Origin: Antarcticimicrobium luteum
GTDB lineage: Bacteria; Pseudomonadota; Alphaproteobacteria; Rhodobacterales; Rhodobacteraceae
NCBI RefSeq assembly: GCF_004358185.1
Contig: NZ_SMUV01000069.1
Location: 1 to 64,000 of the forward strand
Reading direction: 5' to 3'
DNA length: 64,000 nt
The position numbers and the translations under genes are program-made. The notes beneath the pieces were generated by a model. The model saw nothing but the letters and a program-made list of their open reading frames with translations, was not told the origin of the DNA and did no database searches. Positions 41,099 through 49,217 of the stretch are shown in pieces (position 1 is the stretch's first letter; each line of letters opens with the position of its first letter).

Positions 41099-42988
41099 TC
41101 ACTCCTCTTCGTACCACCAGACATCGGGCATGAAATTCACCCCGTCGCCATAGATCGGCAAGCGGTCGGCGGGGTATTTCATCTGCCGGATATGGGCGAT
41201 CCGGCTGACATCGTATTGCCAGATCGGGATCACATAGCGCCCCGCCGTCAGCACCCGGTCGAGGGCGCGCACGGCGGCGGTGAAATCCTCGCGCGATTCC
41301 GAAGTGAGCATGGCGTCGATCATCGCGTCGGCGGCGGGCGAGGCCATGCCCATCAGGTTGCGCGTTCCTTCCTGACCGGCGCCGGCGCTGCCCCAGTAGA
41401 GGCGCTGCTCGTTACCCGGCGAGAGCGACAGGTCGCGGCGGAAATTGGTCATGTCGAAATCCAGCGCGGCGATGCGCGCGGCATATTGGGCATCGTCCAC
41501 CGTGTTGACACGGACCTCTATTCCCAGCCGCCGCAGCGCCTGGGAATAGAGGTCGACCACGCGCTGCATCTCGCCATCGGCCTGCCGCAGCAGCACCGAA
41601 AACCCGAACGATCCGCCTTTGGCATTGCGCAGAACGCCCTCCTGCACGCGCCAGCCCGCCTCATTCAGAAGCGCCATCGCGCGGCGCAGGTTGTCTCGGT
41701 TGCGGGCGGTGCCGTCGCCCATGGGCAGGCTGTATCCCTCCAGCGCGCCGGGCGGCAGGCTGTCCGCATAGGGGGCGAGCAGCGTCCGTACGCGGCCCGC
41801 CGCCGGGCCGGGGCGCACCGCCAGCTCGGAGCTGGAGAAATACGAGGTGATGCGCGGCTGCACGCCGCCGGTCATGGTGTCGTTGATATAGTCGAAATTG
41901 AAGGCCGACAGCAGCGCCTCGCGCACGCGCCAGTCGTCGAACGGCGCGCGGCGGGTGTTCATCACCAGTCCGGTCATCCCCGAGGGGCGCTGGTTCGGGA
42001 TCTCGGACTTGACCACGTCGCCGCGGGTGATGGCGGGGAAATCATACTGGGTCAGCCATTTCTCGGCGTTGAACTCGCGCACCGCCGAAATCTGTCCGGC
42101 CTTGAACGCCTCGAACAGCACCGTGGCATCGCCATAGAACTCGATCCGCAGCTCGTCGAAATTCTGCGTGCCGCGGCGGAACGGCAGATCGCGGCCCCAA
42201 TAGTCGGGGTTGCGCCGCAGGGTGACATAGCGGCCGGCCTCGAAATCGGTGACGACATAGGCGCCGGTGCCGATCGGCGCCTCGGTCAGGCCGGAGGCGG
42301 TGAAATCCTTGCCCTGCCACTGCGCCTTTTTCAGGATCGGCCGCAGGCCGGCGATCAGCGCCAGTTCGCGGTTATCGGTGTTGAAGCGGATGCGCAGCGA
42401 CCGGGGCCCGGTCTGTTCGATCCCGGCCACCTGCGCCTGAAATCCGCGAAACCGCAGGTGCCCCTGGGCGCCGAGCGTCTCGTAGGACCAGATCACATCC
42501 TCGACCGTGACCGGGCTGCCGTCCGAGAATCGGGCCTCTTGCCGCAGGGTGTATTCCACCCACGAGCGGTCCGGCGCGGTCTCGACCGATTCGGCCAGCA
42601 GCCCGTAGAGGGTGAAGGCTTCGTCCCAGGACCGGCCCATCAGCGATTCGTAGCTCAGGAATCGAAGTTGCCAGGGAGGGGTGCCTTTGGGCACGAAGGG
42701 GTTGAGAGAGTCGAAACCGCCTGTGTTGCCAAAGACAACCCGCCCGCCCTTGGGGGCCTCCGGGTTGACATAGGGCAGGGACACAAAATCCGGTGGGAGC
42801 GCGGGATCCCCGTACATAGCTATGCCATGCGCGGGTGCCGCAGGCGCCGTTGAAACGCCGCAAAAAAAGGCGATTCCCGCAAGGGAAGCCCGCGCAAGTA
42901 GGAAACAGCCCGTTCTCACGATGGAAACAACTCGCTCTGCTCTTTTTTTGTTAACGATGACGCTAGCGGGGGATTCACGTGTTTTCAA
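41099..42988 (-). CDS. Peptide ABC transporter substrate-binding protein, YejA-like
   Basis: 629 residues, SBP family 5. An N-terminal export signal at about residues 20-52 (TGCFLLARASLAGIAFFCGVSTAPAAPAHG) is followed by HGIAMYGDPALPPDFVSLPYVNPEAPKGG, typical of YejA. Binding-fold features include LNPFVPKGTPPWQLRF, APIGTGAYVV and FNFDYINDT. It should deliver oligopeptides to an inner-membrane ABC transporter, but no permease or ATPase gene is in this window. Minus strand, divergent from the candidate small RNA. Confidence 0.88.
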   Translation of the reverse strand: MKTRESPASVIVNKKRAERVVSIVRTGCFLLARASLAGIAFFCGVSTAPAAPAHGIAMYGDPALPPDFVSLPYVNPEAPKGGRVVFGNTGGFDSLNPFVPKGTPPWQLRFLSYESLMGRSWDEAFTLYGLLAESVETAPDRSWVEYTLRQEARFSDGSPVTVEDVIWSYETLGAQGHLRFRGFQAQVAGIEQTGPRSLRIRFNTDNRELALIAGLRPILKKAQWQGKDFTASGLTEAPIGTGAYVVTDFEAGRYVTLRRNPDYWGRDLPFRRGTQNFDELRIEFYGDATVLFEAFKAGQISAVREFNAEKWLTQYDFPAITRGDVVKSEIPNQRPSGMTGLVMNTRRAPFDDWRVREALLSAFNFDYINDTMTGGVQPRITSYFSSSELAVRPGPAAGRVRTLLAPYADSLPPGALEGYSLPMGDGTARNRDNLRRAMALLNEAGWRVQEGVLRNAKGGSFGFSVLLRQADGEMQRVVDLYSQALRRLGIEVRVNTVDDAQYAARIAALDFDMTNFRRDLSLSPGNEQRLYWGSAGAGQEGTRNLMGMASPAADAMIDAMLTSESREDFTAAVRALDRVLTAGRYVIPIWQYDVSRIAHIRQMKYPADRLPIYGDGVNFMPDVWWYEEE

Positions 42989-42997
42989 ACTTTTAGC

Positions 42998-43026
42998 TTG
43001 GAGAAACGCGGAGAATTGCTTATAAA
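42998..43026 (+). promoter_or_regulatory. Predicted sigma-70-type promoter of the candidate small RNA
   Basis: -35 TTGGAG (42998-43003) and -10 TATAAA (43021-43026) with exactly 17 bases between them. The predicted transcription start is near 43033. Confidence 0.55.
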
Positions 43027-43032
43027 GACCTT

Positions 43033-43108
43033 ACTGCTCGATAGGTTTCTTGCCTGTATGAAACCTGCCTCAATAACTTAACGCCCGCCTTGTGCGGGCG
43101 TTTTTTTT
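43033..43108 (+). ncRNA. Candidate small regulatory RNA, about 75 nt
   Basis: Between a promoter-like element and a strong intrinsic terminator there is no ORF but a compact RNA. A 5' hairpin has arms AGGTTTC (43043-43049) and GAAACCT (43060-43066) and a 10-base loop TTGCCTGTAT. A 14-base A/U-rich unpaired linker GCCTCAATAACTTA follows, then the terminator hairpin with eight T. Hairpin, single-stranded A/U-rich linker and poly-U terminator is the usual plan of an Hfq-bound trans-acting RNA, and hfq is present in this genome. Neither flanking gene needs this terminator: the yejA-like gene reads the other way and the next plus-strand gene starts 234 bases later. The transcript is a prediction only; I do not recognise a known family. 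Confidence 0.5.
43081..43108 (+). terminator. Strong Rho-independent terminator
   Basis: ACGCCCGC (43081-43088), loop CTTGT, GCGGGCGT (43094-43101), with a run of eight T from 43101 to 43108. It reads on the plus strand only. Confidence 0.9.
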
Positions 43109-43341
43109 GGCCTGCAGCCCTGTCCTTATCCGTCGCGCCGGCCCGGCACAACGCATCAGCGTTGCCTGCGATGCGCGCCCCATTTCGACCCGGCCGGCCC
43201 GAACAGCCCCCCGCACAATTCGGGTCGGAGACTCCCATGCCGCGGCGCGGTCCCGCTGTGAACCGACCCGCTGCGGCTTTGGCGTTTTCTTCGCATTTGC
43301 AGCATGGCAGGATGCGCGCGACGCAAGCAAAGGGACATACC
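43109..43341. other. Non-coding leader before the 3-hydroxybutyrate dehydrogenase gene
   Basis: 233 bases after the small-RNA terminator with no supported ORF. It should contain the promoter of the dehydrogenase gene; AAAGGGAC just before ATG 43342 is the ribosome site. Together with 42989-43108 this makes a gap of 353 bases without a protein gene. Confidence 0.5.
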
Positions 43342-44115
43342 ATGTCATTGACCGGAAAAACCGCCATCGTCACCGGATCGAATTCGGGCATCGGGCTGGG
43401 CATAGCCTGGGAGTTGGCCCGCGCCGGCGCCGATCTGGTGCTGAACTCCTTCACCGACCGCGACGAGGATCACGCGCTGGCCGCGCAGATCGCGCAGGAG
43501 ACCGGGGTCGAGGCGCGCTATATCAGGGCCGACATGTCCAAGGGGGACGAGTGCCGCGCGCTGATCGAGCAGGCGGGGCGCTGCGACATTCTGGTCAATA
43601 ACGCGGGCATCCAGCACGTCGCGCCGCTCGACGAGTTTCCGGTCGACAAATGGGACGCCATCATCGCCATCAACCTCAATTCGGCGTTTCACACCACCGC
43701 CGCCGCCCTGCCGATGATGCGCGCGGCGGGCTGGGGCCGGATCGTCAACATCGCCTCGGCCCACGGGCTGACCGCCTCGCCCTTCAAGGCGGCCTATGTG
43801 GCGGCCAAGCACGGCATCGTCGGCATGACCAAGACCGTGGCGCTGGAGACCGCGCAGGAACCGATCACCGCCAACGCGATCTGCCCGGGCTATGTGCTGA
43901 CCCCGCTGGTCGAGGCGCAGATCCCCGACACCATGAAGGAATACGGGATGAGCCGCGAGGACGTGATCAAGAACGTCATGCTGGAGCGTCAGCCCTCCAA
44001 GCAGTTCGCCACCGTCGAGCAGCTGGGTGGCACCGCGGTGTTCCTGTGCTCGGACGCGGCGGCGCAGATCACCGGCACCACAATCAGCGTCGATGGCGGC
44101 TGGACCGCGCTGTAA
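43342..44115 (+). CDS. bdhA: D-3-hydroxybutyrate dehydrogenase
   Basis: 257 residues, short-chain dehydrogenase/reductase. NAD-binding TGSNSGIGLG (11-20), NNAG (86-89) and the catalytic set S139, Y152, K156 (AAYVAAKHG). The length and the stretches NSGIGLGIA, ILVNNAGIQHVAPL and PGYVLTPLVEAQI match 3-hydroxybutyrate dehydrogenases, which interconvert D-3-hydroxybutyrate and acetoacetate in polyhydroxybutyrate turnover. The start is ATG 43342 (MSLTGKTAIV), with AAAGGGAC upstream; an upstream in-frame extension is unsupported. Substrate assignment is by similarity of motifs. Confidence 0.9.
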   Translation: MSLTGKTAIVTGSNSGIGLGIAWELARAGADLVLNSFTDRDEDHALAAQIAQETGVEARYIRADMSKGDECRALIEQAGRCDILVNNAGIQHVAPLDEFPVDKWDAIIAINLNSAFHTTAAALPMMRAAGWGRIVNIASAHGLTASPFKAAYVAAKHGIVGMTKTVALETAQEPITANAICPGYVLTPLVEAQIPDTMKEYGMSREDVIKNVMLERQPSKQFATVEQLGGTAVFLCSDAAAQITGTTISVDGGWTAL

Positions 44116-44126
44116 CGTCGATTCAG

Positions 44127-44161
44127 AAAGGGGCGCGGCCGGTCTGGCCGCGCCCCTTTTT
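44127..44161. terminator. Strong bidirectional terminator after bdhA
   Basis: AAAGGGGCGCGGCC (44127-44140), loop GGTCT, GGCCGCGCCCCTTT (44146-44159), then further T to 44161. The A-run on the left arm gives a weaker T-run on the minus strand, so it can also serve the converging cytochrome b operon. Confidence 0.9.
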
Positions 44162-44184
44162 CATGGCCGGAACGGTCCGTCGAT

Positions 44185-44838
44185 TTAACGGATCCGCGCC
44201 GGTTCGTCGGTTTCCAGATAGGCCTCTTCCTCGGAGGTGAGGTCGATCTTGTCGAAGCCGGTGATCATCGGCCGCACATGGTCGCGGAACGAGTGGCCGA
44301 CCGTCAACAGATAGACATGCGCCAGCACGAAGGCGGCGATGGCATAGGCCGCCAGCAGATGCAGGTTGGCCACGATGGTCAGCCAGAGCGTGGCGTTTGG
44401 TGCCGTATCCCAGAAATTATAGGTCAGGTAGATCACCCCGGTCACCCAGATCGCCGGGAACAGCACCAGCTTCAGCGCCAGATAGGTCAGCGCCTGCAGC
44501 GGGTTGTGCTTGCGCCAGTAGGCCTTGCGATAGGGGTGGTGTTCGCCCTTGAAGATGCCCCAGGCATAAAAGCGCGCCACCTTGAGAAGGCCGCGTGTGG
44601 TCGGCACGTAATGAACCCAGGTGCCGGTGGTGATGTGCCAGAAGATGGCAAAGACCCAGAGTATGATCAGCGCCAGCGCGGCAATGATATGGAGCATCAC
44701 CGCCGGGCCGAAGGGGATCAGCGGGTTCAGACCGTTCACCGCCAGGCCGGTGAACAACAGCCCGAAGATCAGCGCCATCTGCGTCCAGTGCCAGAAGCGT
44801 TCGAAACGCGGATAGATCTTGACGAAACGTTCGGCCAT
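44185..44838 (-). CDS. Membrane cytochrome b561-type subunit of the octaheme module
   Basis: 217 residues with four to five membrane helices and paired histidines for two b hemes: RFWHWTQMALIF, VMLHIIAALAL, IFWHITTGTWVHY, VANLHLLAAYAIA and FVLAHVYLLTVGH. This is the plan of the di-heme b subunits that link the quinone pool to periplasmic reductases or oxidases. Its ATG overlaps the stop of the octaheme cytochrome (TAATG), so the two are made together. It most likely passes electrons between ubiquinol and the octaheme protein. Confidence 0.87.
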   Translation of the reverse strand: MAERFVKIYPRFERFWHWTQMALIFGLLFTGLAVNGLNPLIPFGPAVMLHIIAALALIILWVFAIFWHITTGTWVHYVPTTRGLLKVARFYAWGIFKGEHHPYRKAYWRKHNPLQALTYLALKLVLFPAIWVTGVIYLTYNFWDTAPNATLWLTIVANLHLLAAYAIAAFVLAHVYLLTVGHSFRDHVRPMITGFDKIDLTSEEEAYLETDEPARIR

Positions 44839-46469
44839 TACGCGTCTCCGTCCTTGCGGGTGAACAGACGGCCCAGGGCATGGATCCCCAAAGCCAGGAC
44901 CGTCGCGGCAATCAGCGCGAGGCCGAGGATACCGGCGGTGCTGAACGGGGTGCGGCCGGGCATATAAACCCCGTCGATCCCGGACATCCGGCCATCGCTG
45001 GCGTGGCATTCGGCACAATCCAGCGCCTGTTCGGCGGGGGCGACCATATGGGTGATCGGCCAGTACATATGGGTGTTGACAAAGCCGTATTCGCCGGAAT
45101 ATTCGACGCCCGCCGCGTTCATCCCGGCCTCGATCGCCTTGCCCCAGTCGAAATTGGTCCAGAAGGCGGTGTCGGTGGCCGGCCCCCAGACATGGCTGTA
45201 GGCCAGATGATTCAGCTTGGCATCATAAGCCTGCCGACCGATCAGCCGCTTGAACGGCCAGATCCGGCTGTCGCCATCCTCGGGGCTGCCGGAGATCCTG
45301 TTGACCTCGACCACCTGGGTCGGGTCGATGGTCTGATCGCCGGTGGTGTATTCGACCTGTCCGTTGAACCAGGCATAGAGCGGCTCGACGTTCTCTTCCC
45401 AGACGAAATCGCCCTTGGTGGCCAGATAGGTGTGGCGATGCTTGCCGTCGCCCTGAGTATAGTTCTCGACCGAAAGCGGCTTGCCGTCATCGCCCATCTT
45501 GCCGGCGGTGGACCAGTCCCAGACCATCTTGGTGGCCACCCCGCCGCGGGCGAATTCGGGGATGTGGCAGGTCTGGCAGGCCAGCTTGTCGGTGTGGTCA
45601 TTCAGCTTGACGCCCTTGAGCGAGGCCGGGTGCGGTTCGGTCCCGTGGCAGCTTTGGCAGGTGGCGACATCGCGCCGCTCATGCGGCATGCCGGGACCCC
45701 TGGTGTCGGCCGCGGTGACGTCATAGCGCGAGCCGGCCCATTCGTGCCGATCGGTCACATGGCAGTCGGAACAGACCATGTTCCCGCCCTCGGAGGACAT
45801 GTGCACATCGACGTCCCGCGCCGGGTCATACAGGACCGAGGACAGATCGCCGTGTTTCACGTTGTCGCCGCCGCCGCCGTAGAAATGGCACTGACCGCAA
45901 TTCTCGCGCCCCGGAGGGCCGACGCTCTGCGCCGCCTTGGCCAGATCGACGGGCCAGGCTTCGGCACCGGTGATCGTCTTGGTGCCCGGCTTCACCGGAT
46001 CGAGCGGCGGCAGGCCCGCCGCGGTGGCGGTCTTGGTGTACTGGCCGGAGCGGTCGTGGCAGACGAGGCAATCGGGGGTGACCCCGGCCTCTTGCGGCGC
46101 GACGCTCATGTCGTCCCAGCCATAGCCCGCGTGACAGGAGGTGCAGCGCGGCTCGTTGCCGGCCACATTGCCGCAAAAGGCGTTGATCACATGGCGCTTG
46201 CCCAGCAGCTGCCCGGTGGTGGTGTTCTCGAATTCCCAGGTGAAGTGGATCGAGTGCATCACCTGATCGTCGGCCTCTGTATGACAGGACAGGCAGGCCC
46301 CGGTCACCTCGGGGGCCGAGGTGAACTCCTTTTTCAGGATCTCGAACTTGGAGTGGTCGGCGGTGCTGCCGGTGCCGGGAATGGCGGGCGCGCCGCTGCC
46401 CTGGGCCAGAGCGGCGGTCGCGGCAAGCCACAGCGCACCCGCGACGGCAAACACGAAACTTGGTCGCAA
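44838..46469 (-). CDS. Octaheme c-type cytochrome, tetrathionate reductase (Otr) family
   Basis: 543 residues. A signal peptide (FVFAVAGALWLAATAALAQ), eight CxxCH heme sites starting at C59, C109, C134, C191, C233, C271, C298 and C485, and a C-terminal membrane helix (512-530) ending in a charged tail. The layout matches the octaheme tetrathionate reductase family; relatives reduce tetrathionate, nitrite or hydroxylamine in vitro, so the natural substrate is open. The start is TTG 46469, with GGGAGGA 6 bases upstream. An FNR-like site lies about 70 bases upstream. Operon with the cytochrome b gene. Confidence 0.88.
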   Translation of the reverse strand: MRPSFVFAVAGALWLAATAALAQGSGAPAIPGTGSTADHSKFEILKKEFTSAPEVTGACLSCHTEADDQVMHSIHFTWEFENTTTGQLLGKRHVINAFCGNVAGNEPRCTSCHAGYGWDDMSVAPQEAGVTPDCLVCHDRSGQYTKTATAAGLPPLDPVKPGTKTITGAEAWPVDLAKAAQSVGPPGRENCGQCHFYGGGGDNVKHGDLSSVLYDPARDVDVHMSSEGGNMVCSDCHVTDRHEWAGSRYDVTAADTRGPGMPHERRDVATCQSCHGTEPHPASLKGVKLNDHTDKLACQTCHIPEFARGGVATKMVWDWSTAGKMGDDGKPLSVENYTQGDGKHRHTYLATKGDFVWEENVEPLYAWFNGQVEYTTGDQTIDPTQVVEVNRISGSPEDGDSRIWPFKRLIGRQAYDAKLNHLAYSHVWGPATDTAFWTNFDWGKAIEAGMNAAGVEYSGEYGFVNTHMYWPITHMVAPAEQALDCAECHASDGRMSGIDGVYMPGRTPFSTAGILGLALIAATVLALGIHALGRLFTRKDGDA

Positions 46470-46537
46470 CGGAAATCCTCCCGGTTTTCAAAACATGCCC
46501 GCAAATTGCATGTTCGGCGAAAGTGCCGCCGATGACT

Positions 46538-46551
46538 TTGATCGAAGTCAA
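46538..46551 (-). promoter_or_regulatory. FNR/FnrL-like binding site upstream of the octaheme operon
   Basis: TTGATCGAAGTCAA: TTGAT, 4 bases, GTCAA, matching the FNR consensus TTGAT-N4-ATCAA at 9 of 10 defined positions. It is centred about 75 bases before the TTG start, a distance compatible with activation at -41.5 of a promoter with a leader of about 34 bases. Confidence 0.6.
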
Positions 46552-46592
46552 TGTCACGGCGGACAGGGCGGCGCGGCGGTTGTTCGGGCGGC

Positions 46593-47270
46593 CTACTCAG
46601 GCGGCCGGGTGGGATCCTTGCCGTTGGGATAGACGAGGCCGGCGGAGATCACCAGTTTGGCCGCGTCCTCGACGCTCATATCCAGCTCGATCACGTCCTC
46701 TTTTGGAAAGAACAGCAAAAAGCCCGAGGTCGGGTTCGGCGTGGTCGGGACAAAGACGCTGATCAGCGGCCCGCCGGTTTCGGCCCGCTCCGAGATTTCT
46801 CCCTTGGCGATGGTGGAGACAAAGCCGACCGCCCATATCCCGCGTCTGGGATATTGAATCAGACAGGCCTTTTCGAACGAGCGTTCGGACTGCGCGAACA
46901 CGGTTTCCGAGATCTGCTTGATCCCCGAATAGACCGAGCGGACCACCGGCATGCGGTCGACCAGCCCCTCGGCGAAACTGATCAGCGAGCGGCCGATGAT
47001 ACCCTTGGCGACCCAGCCGACGACGATGGTGAACAGCAAAAAGATGATCACGCCGACGCCGCGCAGGTTGATGCCGATGTATTGCTCGGGGCGCATCCGG
47101 TGCGGGACCAGCGGCAGCACGACGCCGTCGATCCAGCCCACCACGGACCAGATCAGCCAAAGCGTCAGCCCGACCGGTGCGATCACCACCAGGCCAGTCA
47201 GGAACGATCCCCGCAGCCGGGCCAGAAGCCCCCTGCGGCGATGCGGTTCGTCGTCAAATGGGGTGTTCAT
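46593..47270 (-). CDS. DUF502 membrane protein
   Basis: 225 residues with two membrane helices at about 22-46 and 70-90, then a soluble C-terminal domain. Family signatures: GSFLTGLVVIAPVGLTLWLIW, GRSLISFAEGLVDRMPVVRSVYSGIKQI and FVPTTPNPTSGFLLFFP. The function of DUF502 is unknown; some members affect envelope behaviour. It has no clear link to the flanking octaheme operon or the psu genes, being separated by 123 and 88 bp. Confidence 0.9.
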   Translation of the reverse strand: MNTPFDDEPHRRRGLLARLRGSFLTGLVVIAPVGLTLWLIWSVVGWIDGVVLPLVPHRMRPEQYIGINLRGVGVIIFLLFTIVVGWVAKGIIGRSLISFAEGLVDRMPVVRSVYSGIKQISETVFAQSERSFEKACLIQYPRRGIWAVGFVSTIAKGEISERAETGGPLISVFVPTTPNPTSGFLLFFPKEDVIELDMSVEDAAKLVISAGLVYPNGKDPTRPPE

Positions 47271-47358
47271 CGGCGTTCCATCCTGTACGCCGCGAAACTA
47301 GGGTCTTTTCCTTCACGGTACAATGGCCGCCTGCGTCGATTCACACCCCTGTCAGGGC

Positions 47359-48273
47359 CTAATTGGAAACCTTGCGCAAGGCTTGGGCGATCTGCGCGGC
47401 CAGGCGCGCGTTGTTGCGCACCAGGGCGATATTCGCGCGCAGCGACTGGCCCCGCGTGAACTCATAGATACGTTCCAGGAGGAACGGCGTCACCTCCTTG
47501 CCGGACACGCCGCGCTCATCGGCCTCGGCCTGCGCGGCGCCGATGATCGGGGCGAGTTTTTCGGCCGGGATCTCGTCCGCGGCGGGAATCGGATTGGCCA
47601 CCAGTTGTCCGCCCGGCAGGCCCAGCGCCCGGCGGGCGGCATGGGAGCGCGCGATGGCGTCCGCGTCGTCCATCCGGATCGGCGCCGCATAGGGCGAGCG
47701 GCGCGACCAGAAGGCCGGGAAAACGTCCTGGCCGTGCACGATCACCGGCACGCCCAGGGTTTCCAGCACCTCCAGCGTCTTGCCGACGTCGAGAATCGCC
47801 TTGGCGCCGGCCGAGACCACCGTGACCGGCGTCTGCGCCAGTTCCTGCAGGTCCGCCGAGACGTCGAATGAGGTCTCGGCGCCGCGATGCACCCCGCCAA
47901 TCCCGCCGGTGGCAAAGACCGGGATGCCGGCATGGCGGGCCGCGATCATCGTGGCCGAGACCGTCGTCGCCCCGGTGCCGCCGGTGGCCAGGCAGGCAGC
48001 CAGGTCGGCGCGCGAGAGCTTGGCCACATCCGGGGTGCGTCCCAGAGCCTGAAGCATTTCCGGCTCCAGCCCCACGTGCAGGCGCCCCTCGATCACCGCG
48101 ATGGTGGCCGGAGTCGCGCCCGCGTCGCGGATGTCGGCCTCGACCTGGGCGGCGACGGCGACGTTTTGTGGATAGGGCATGCCGTGGGTGATGATGGTGC
48201 TTTCCAGCGCCACCAGTGGCTGACCGGACGACCGTGCACGGGCGGCCTCGGCGGAATAGGTCATGTAAATCAT
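47359..48273 (-). CDS. psuG: Pseudouridine-5'-phosphate glycosidase
   Basis: 304 residues. Cleaves the C-C glycosidic bond of pseudouridine 5'-phosphate to uracil and ribose 5-phosphate. Characteristic stretches: VALESTIITHGMPYPQN (the conserved glutamate), VVSAGAKAILDVGKTLE (catalytic lysines) and ANPIPAADEIP. The start overlaps the psuK stop (TAATG), so kinase and glycosidase are made as a pair. Uracil released would feed pyrimidine salvage. Confidence 0.94.
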   Translation of the reverse strand: MIYMTYSAEAARARSSGQPLVALESTIITHGMPYPQNVAVAAQVEADIRDAGATPATIAVIEGRLHVGLEPEMLQALGRTPDVAKLSRADLAACLATGGTGATTVSATMIAARHAGIPVFATGGIGGVHRGAETSFDVSADLQELAQTPVTVVSAGAKAILDVGKTLEVLETLGVPVIVHGQDVFPAFWSRRSPYAAPIRMDDADAIARSHAARRALGLPGGQLVANPIPAADEIPAEKLAPIIGAAQAEADERGVSGKEVTPFLLERIYEFTRGQSLRANIALVRNNARLAAQIAQALRKVSN

Positions 48274-49169
48274 TAAGATCTGTCTCCTGAAACATGGGCC
48301 GCAGCGGCACCCAGGGCGCGGCGCAGGGCCTCTTCGCGCGTGGCGCCGGCGGCCTCTGCGGCGATATGGGCGGCCATGAATGTGTCGCCGGCGCCGGTGA
48401 CGCGGGCGACGGGCACCGCGGGGGGCGTCAGGCTGATCACGCCGCCCGGATGGGCGTCGGCGGCCGGTCCGGCGCTATCGGTAACCAGCGCCCGCGCCGC
48501 GCCCCGGTCCAGCAGCGCGGCGGCGGCGGTTCCGGAATCCGCAAAGCGGGTATCGCAGAGCAGGCCGGCCTCTTCGAGGTTGACATAAAGCGCGCTGCGC
48601 GGATGCGTCAGGAACGGCGCCAGGCGCTCTGCCTTGCCCGGCGAGGCGGGGGCGACGCGCAGGTCGGCGGCGGCAAAATCCGGGCTCGCGGCGATCTCGG
48701 CCAGCAGCGTTGCCGTCAGGTTGCCGTCCAGCGCGATGGTCCCGGCAAAGGGCGCCCCGGCATGACCCAGCGATCCGTCGGTCAGCGGGGCCAGGATGCG
48801 CGCGCCGGCGGCCTCCAGCGAAAAGGCGTCGGCAATCGCCGCGATCAGCCCGTTGGCGCCCTCGACCGCCAAGTACCGGTCGGTCGGCAGATCGTCGGGG
48901 CGATAGATATGCTCGGTCGTCATGCCCATCCGGGCGCAGGCGGCGATCAGCTCGTCACCTTCGGCGTCGCGGCCGATCGCGGTGAGCAGCGTCGGGATCA
49001 GGCCGAACCGGGTCAGCGCCATGGCGATGTTCATCGCGACGCCGCCGGGCAGGCGGGTGATTCGTCCCGGCACGTCGGCCCCCTGGTGCATCGGTCCAGC
49101 GGCCCGGCCGATCATGTCCCACAGGACACTGCCGATGCACAGGACCGGCGGAGGGGTGCGTGTATTCAT
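48273..49169 (-). CDS. psuK: PfkB-family kinase, probable pseudouridine kinase
   Basis: 298 residues. Ribokinase fold with LCIGSVLWDMIGRAA at the N-terminus, the glycine-rich LPGGVAMNIAMALTRFG and the anion-hole and catalytic-base motif VTGAGDTFMAAHIA near the C-terminus. Because it is directly coupled to psuG, phosphorylation of pseudouridine is the likely reaction. No nucleoside transporter is adjacent. The ribosome site before ATG 49169 is weak. Confidence 0.88.
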   Translation of the reverse strand: MNTRTPPPVLCIGSVLWDMIGRAAGPMHQGADVPGRITRLPGGVAMNIAMALTRFGLIPTLLTAIGRDAEGDELIAACARMGMTTEHIYRPDDLPTDRYLAVEGANGLIAAIADAFSLEAAGARILAPLTDGSLGHAGAPFAGTIALDGNLTATLLAEIAASPDFAAADLRVAPASPGKAERLAPFLTHPRSALYVNLEEAGLLCDTRFADSGTAAAALLDRGAARALVTDSAGPAADAHPGGVISLTPPAVPVARVTGAGDTFMAAHIAAEAAGATREEALRRALGAAAAHVSGDRS

Positions 49170-49217
49170 GTTTGGGTTGTGCCGCGAATTGTCGCAGCGT
49201 GCAAGCGTTCGGAGGCG

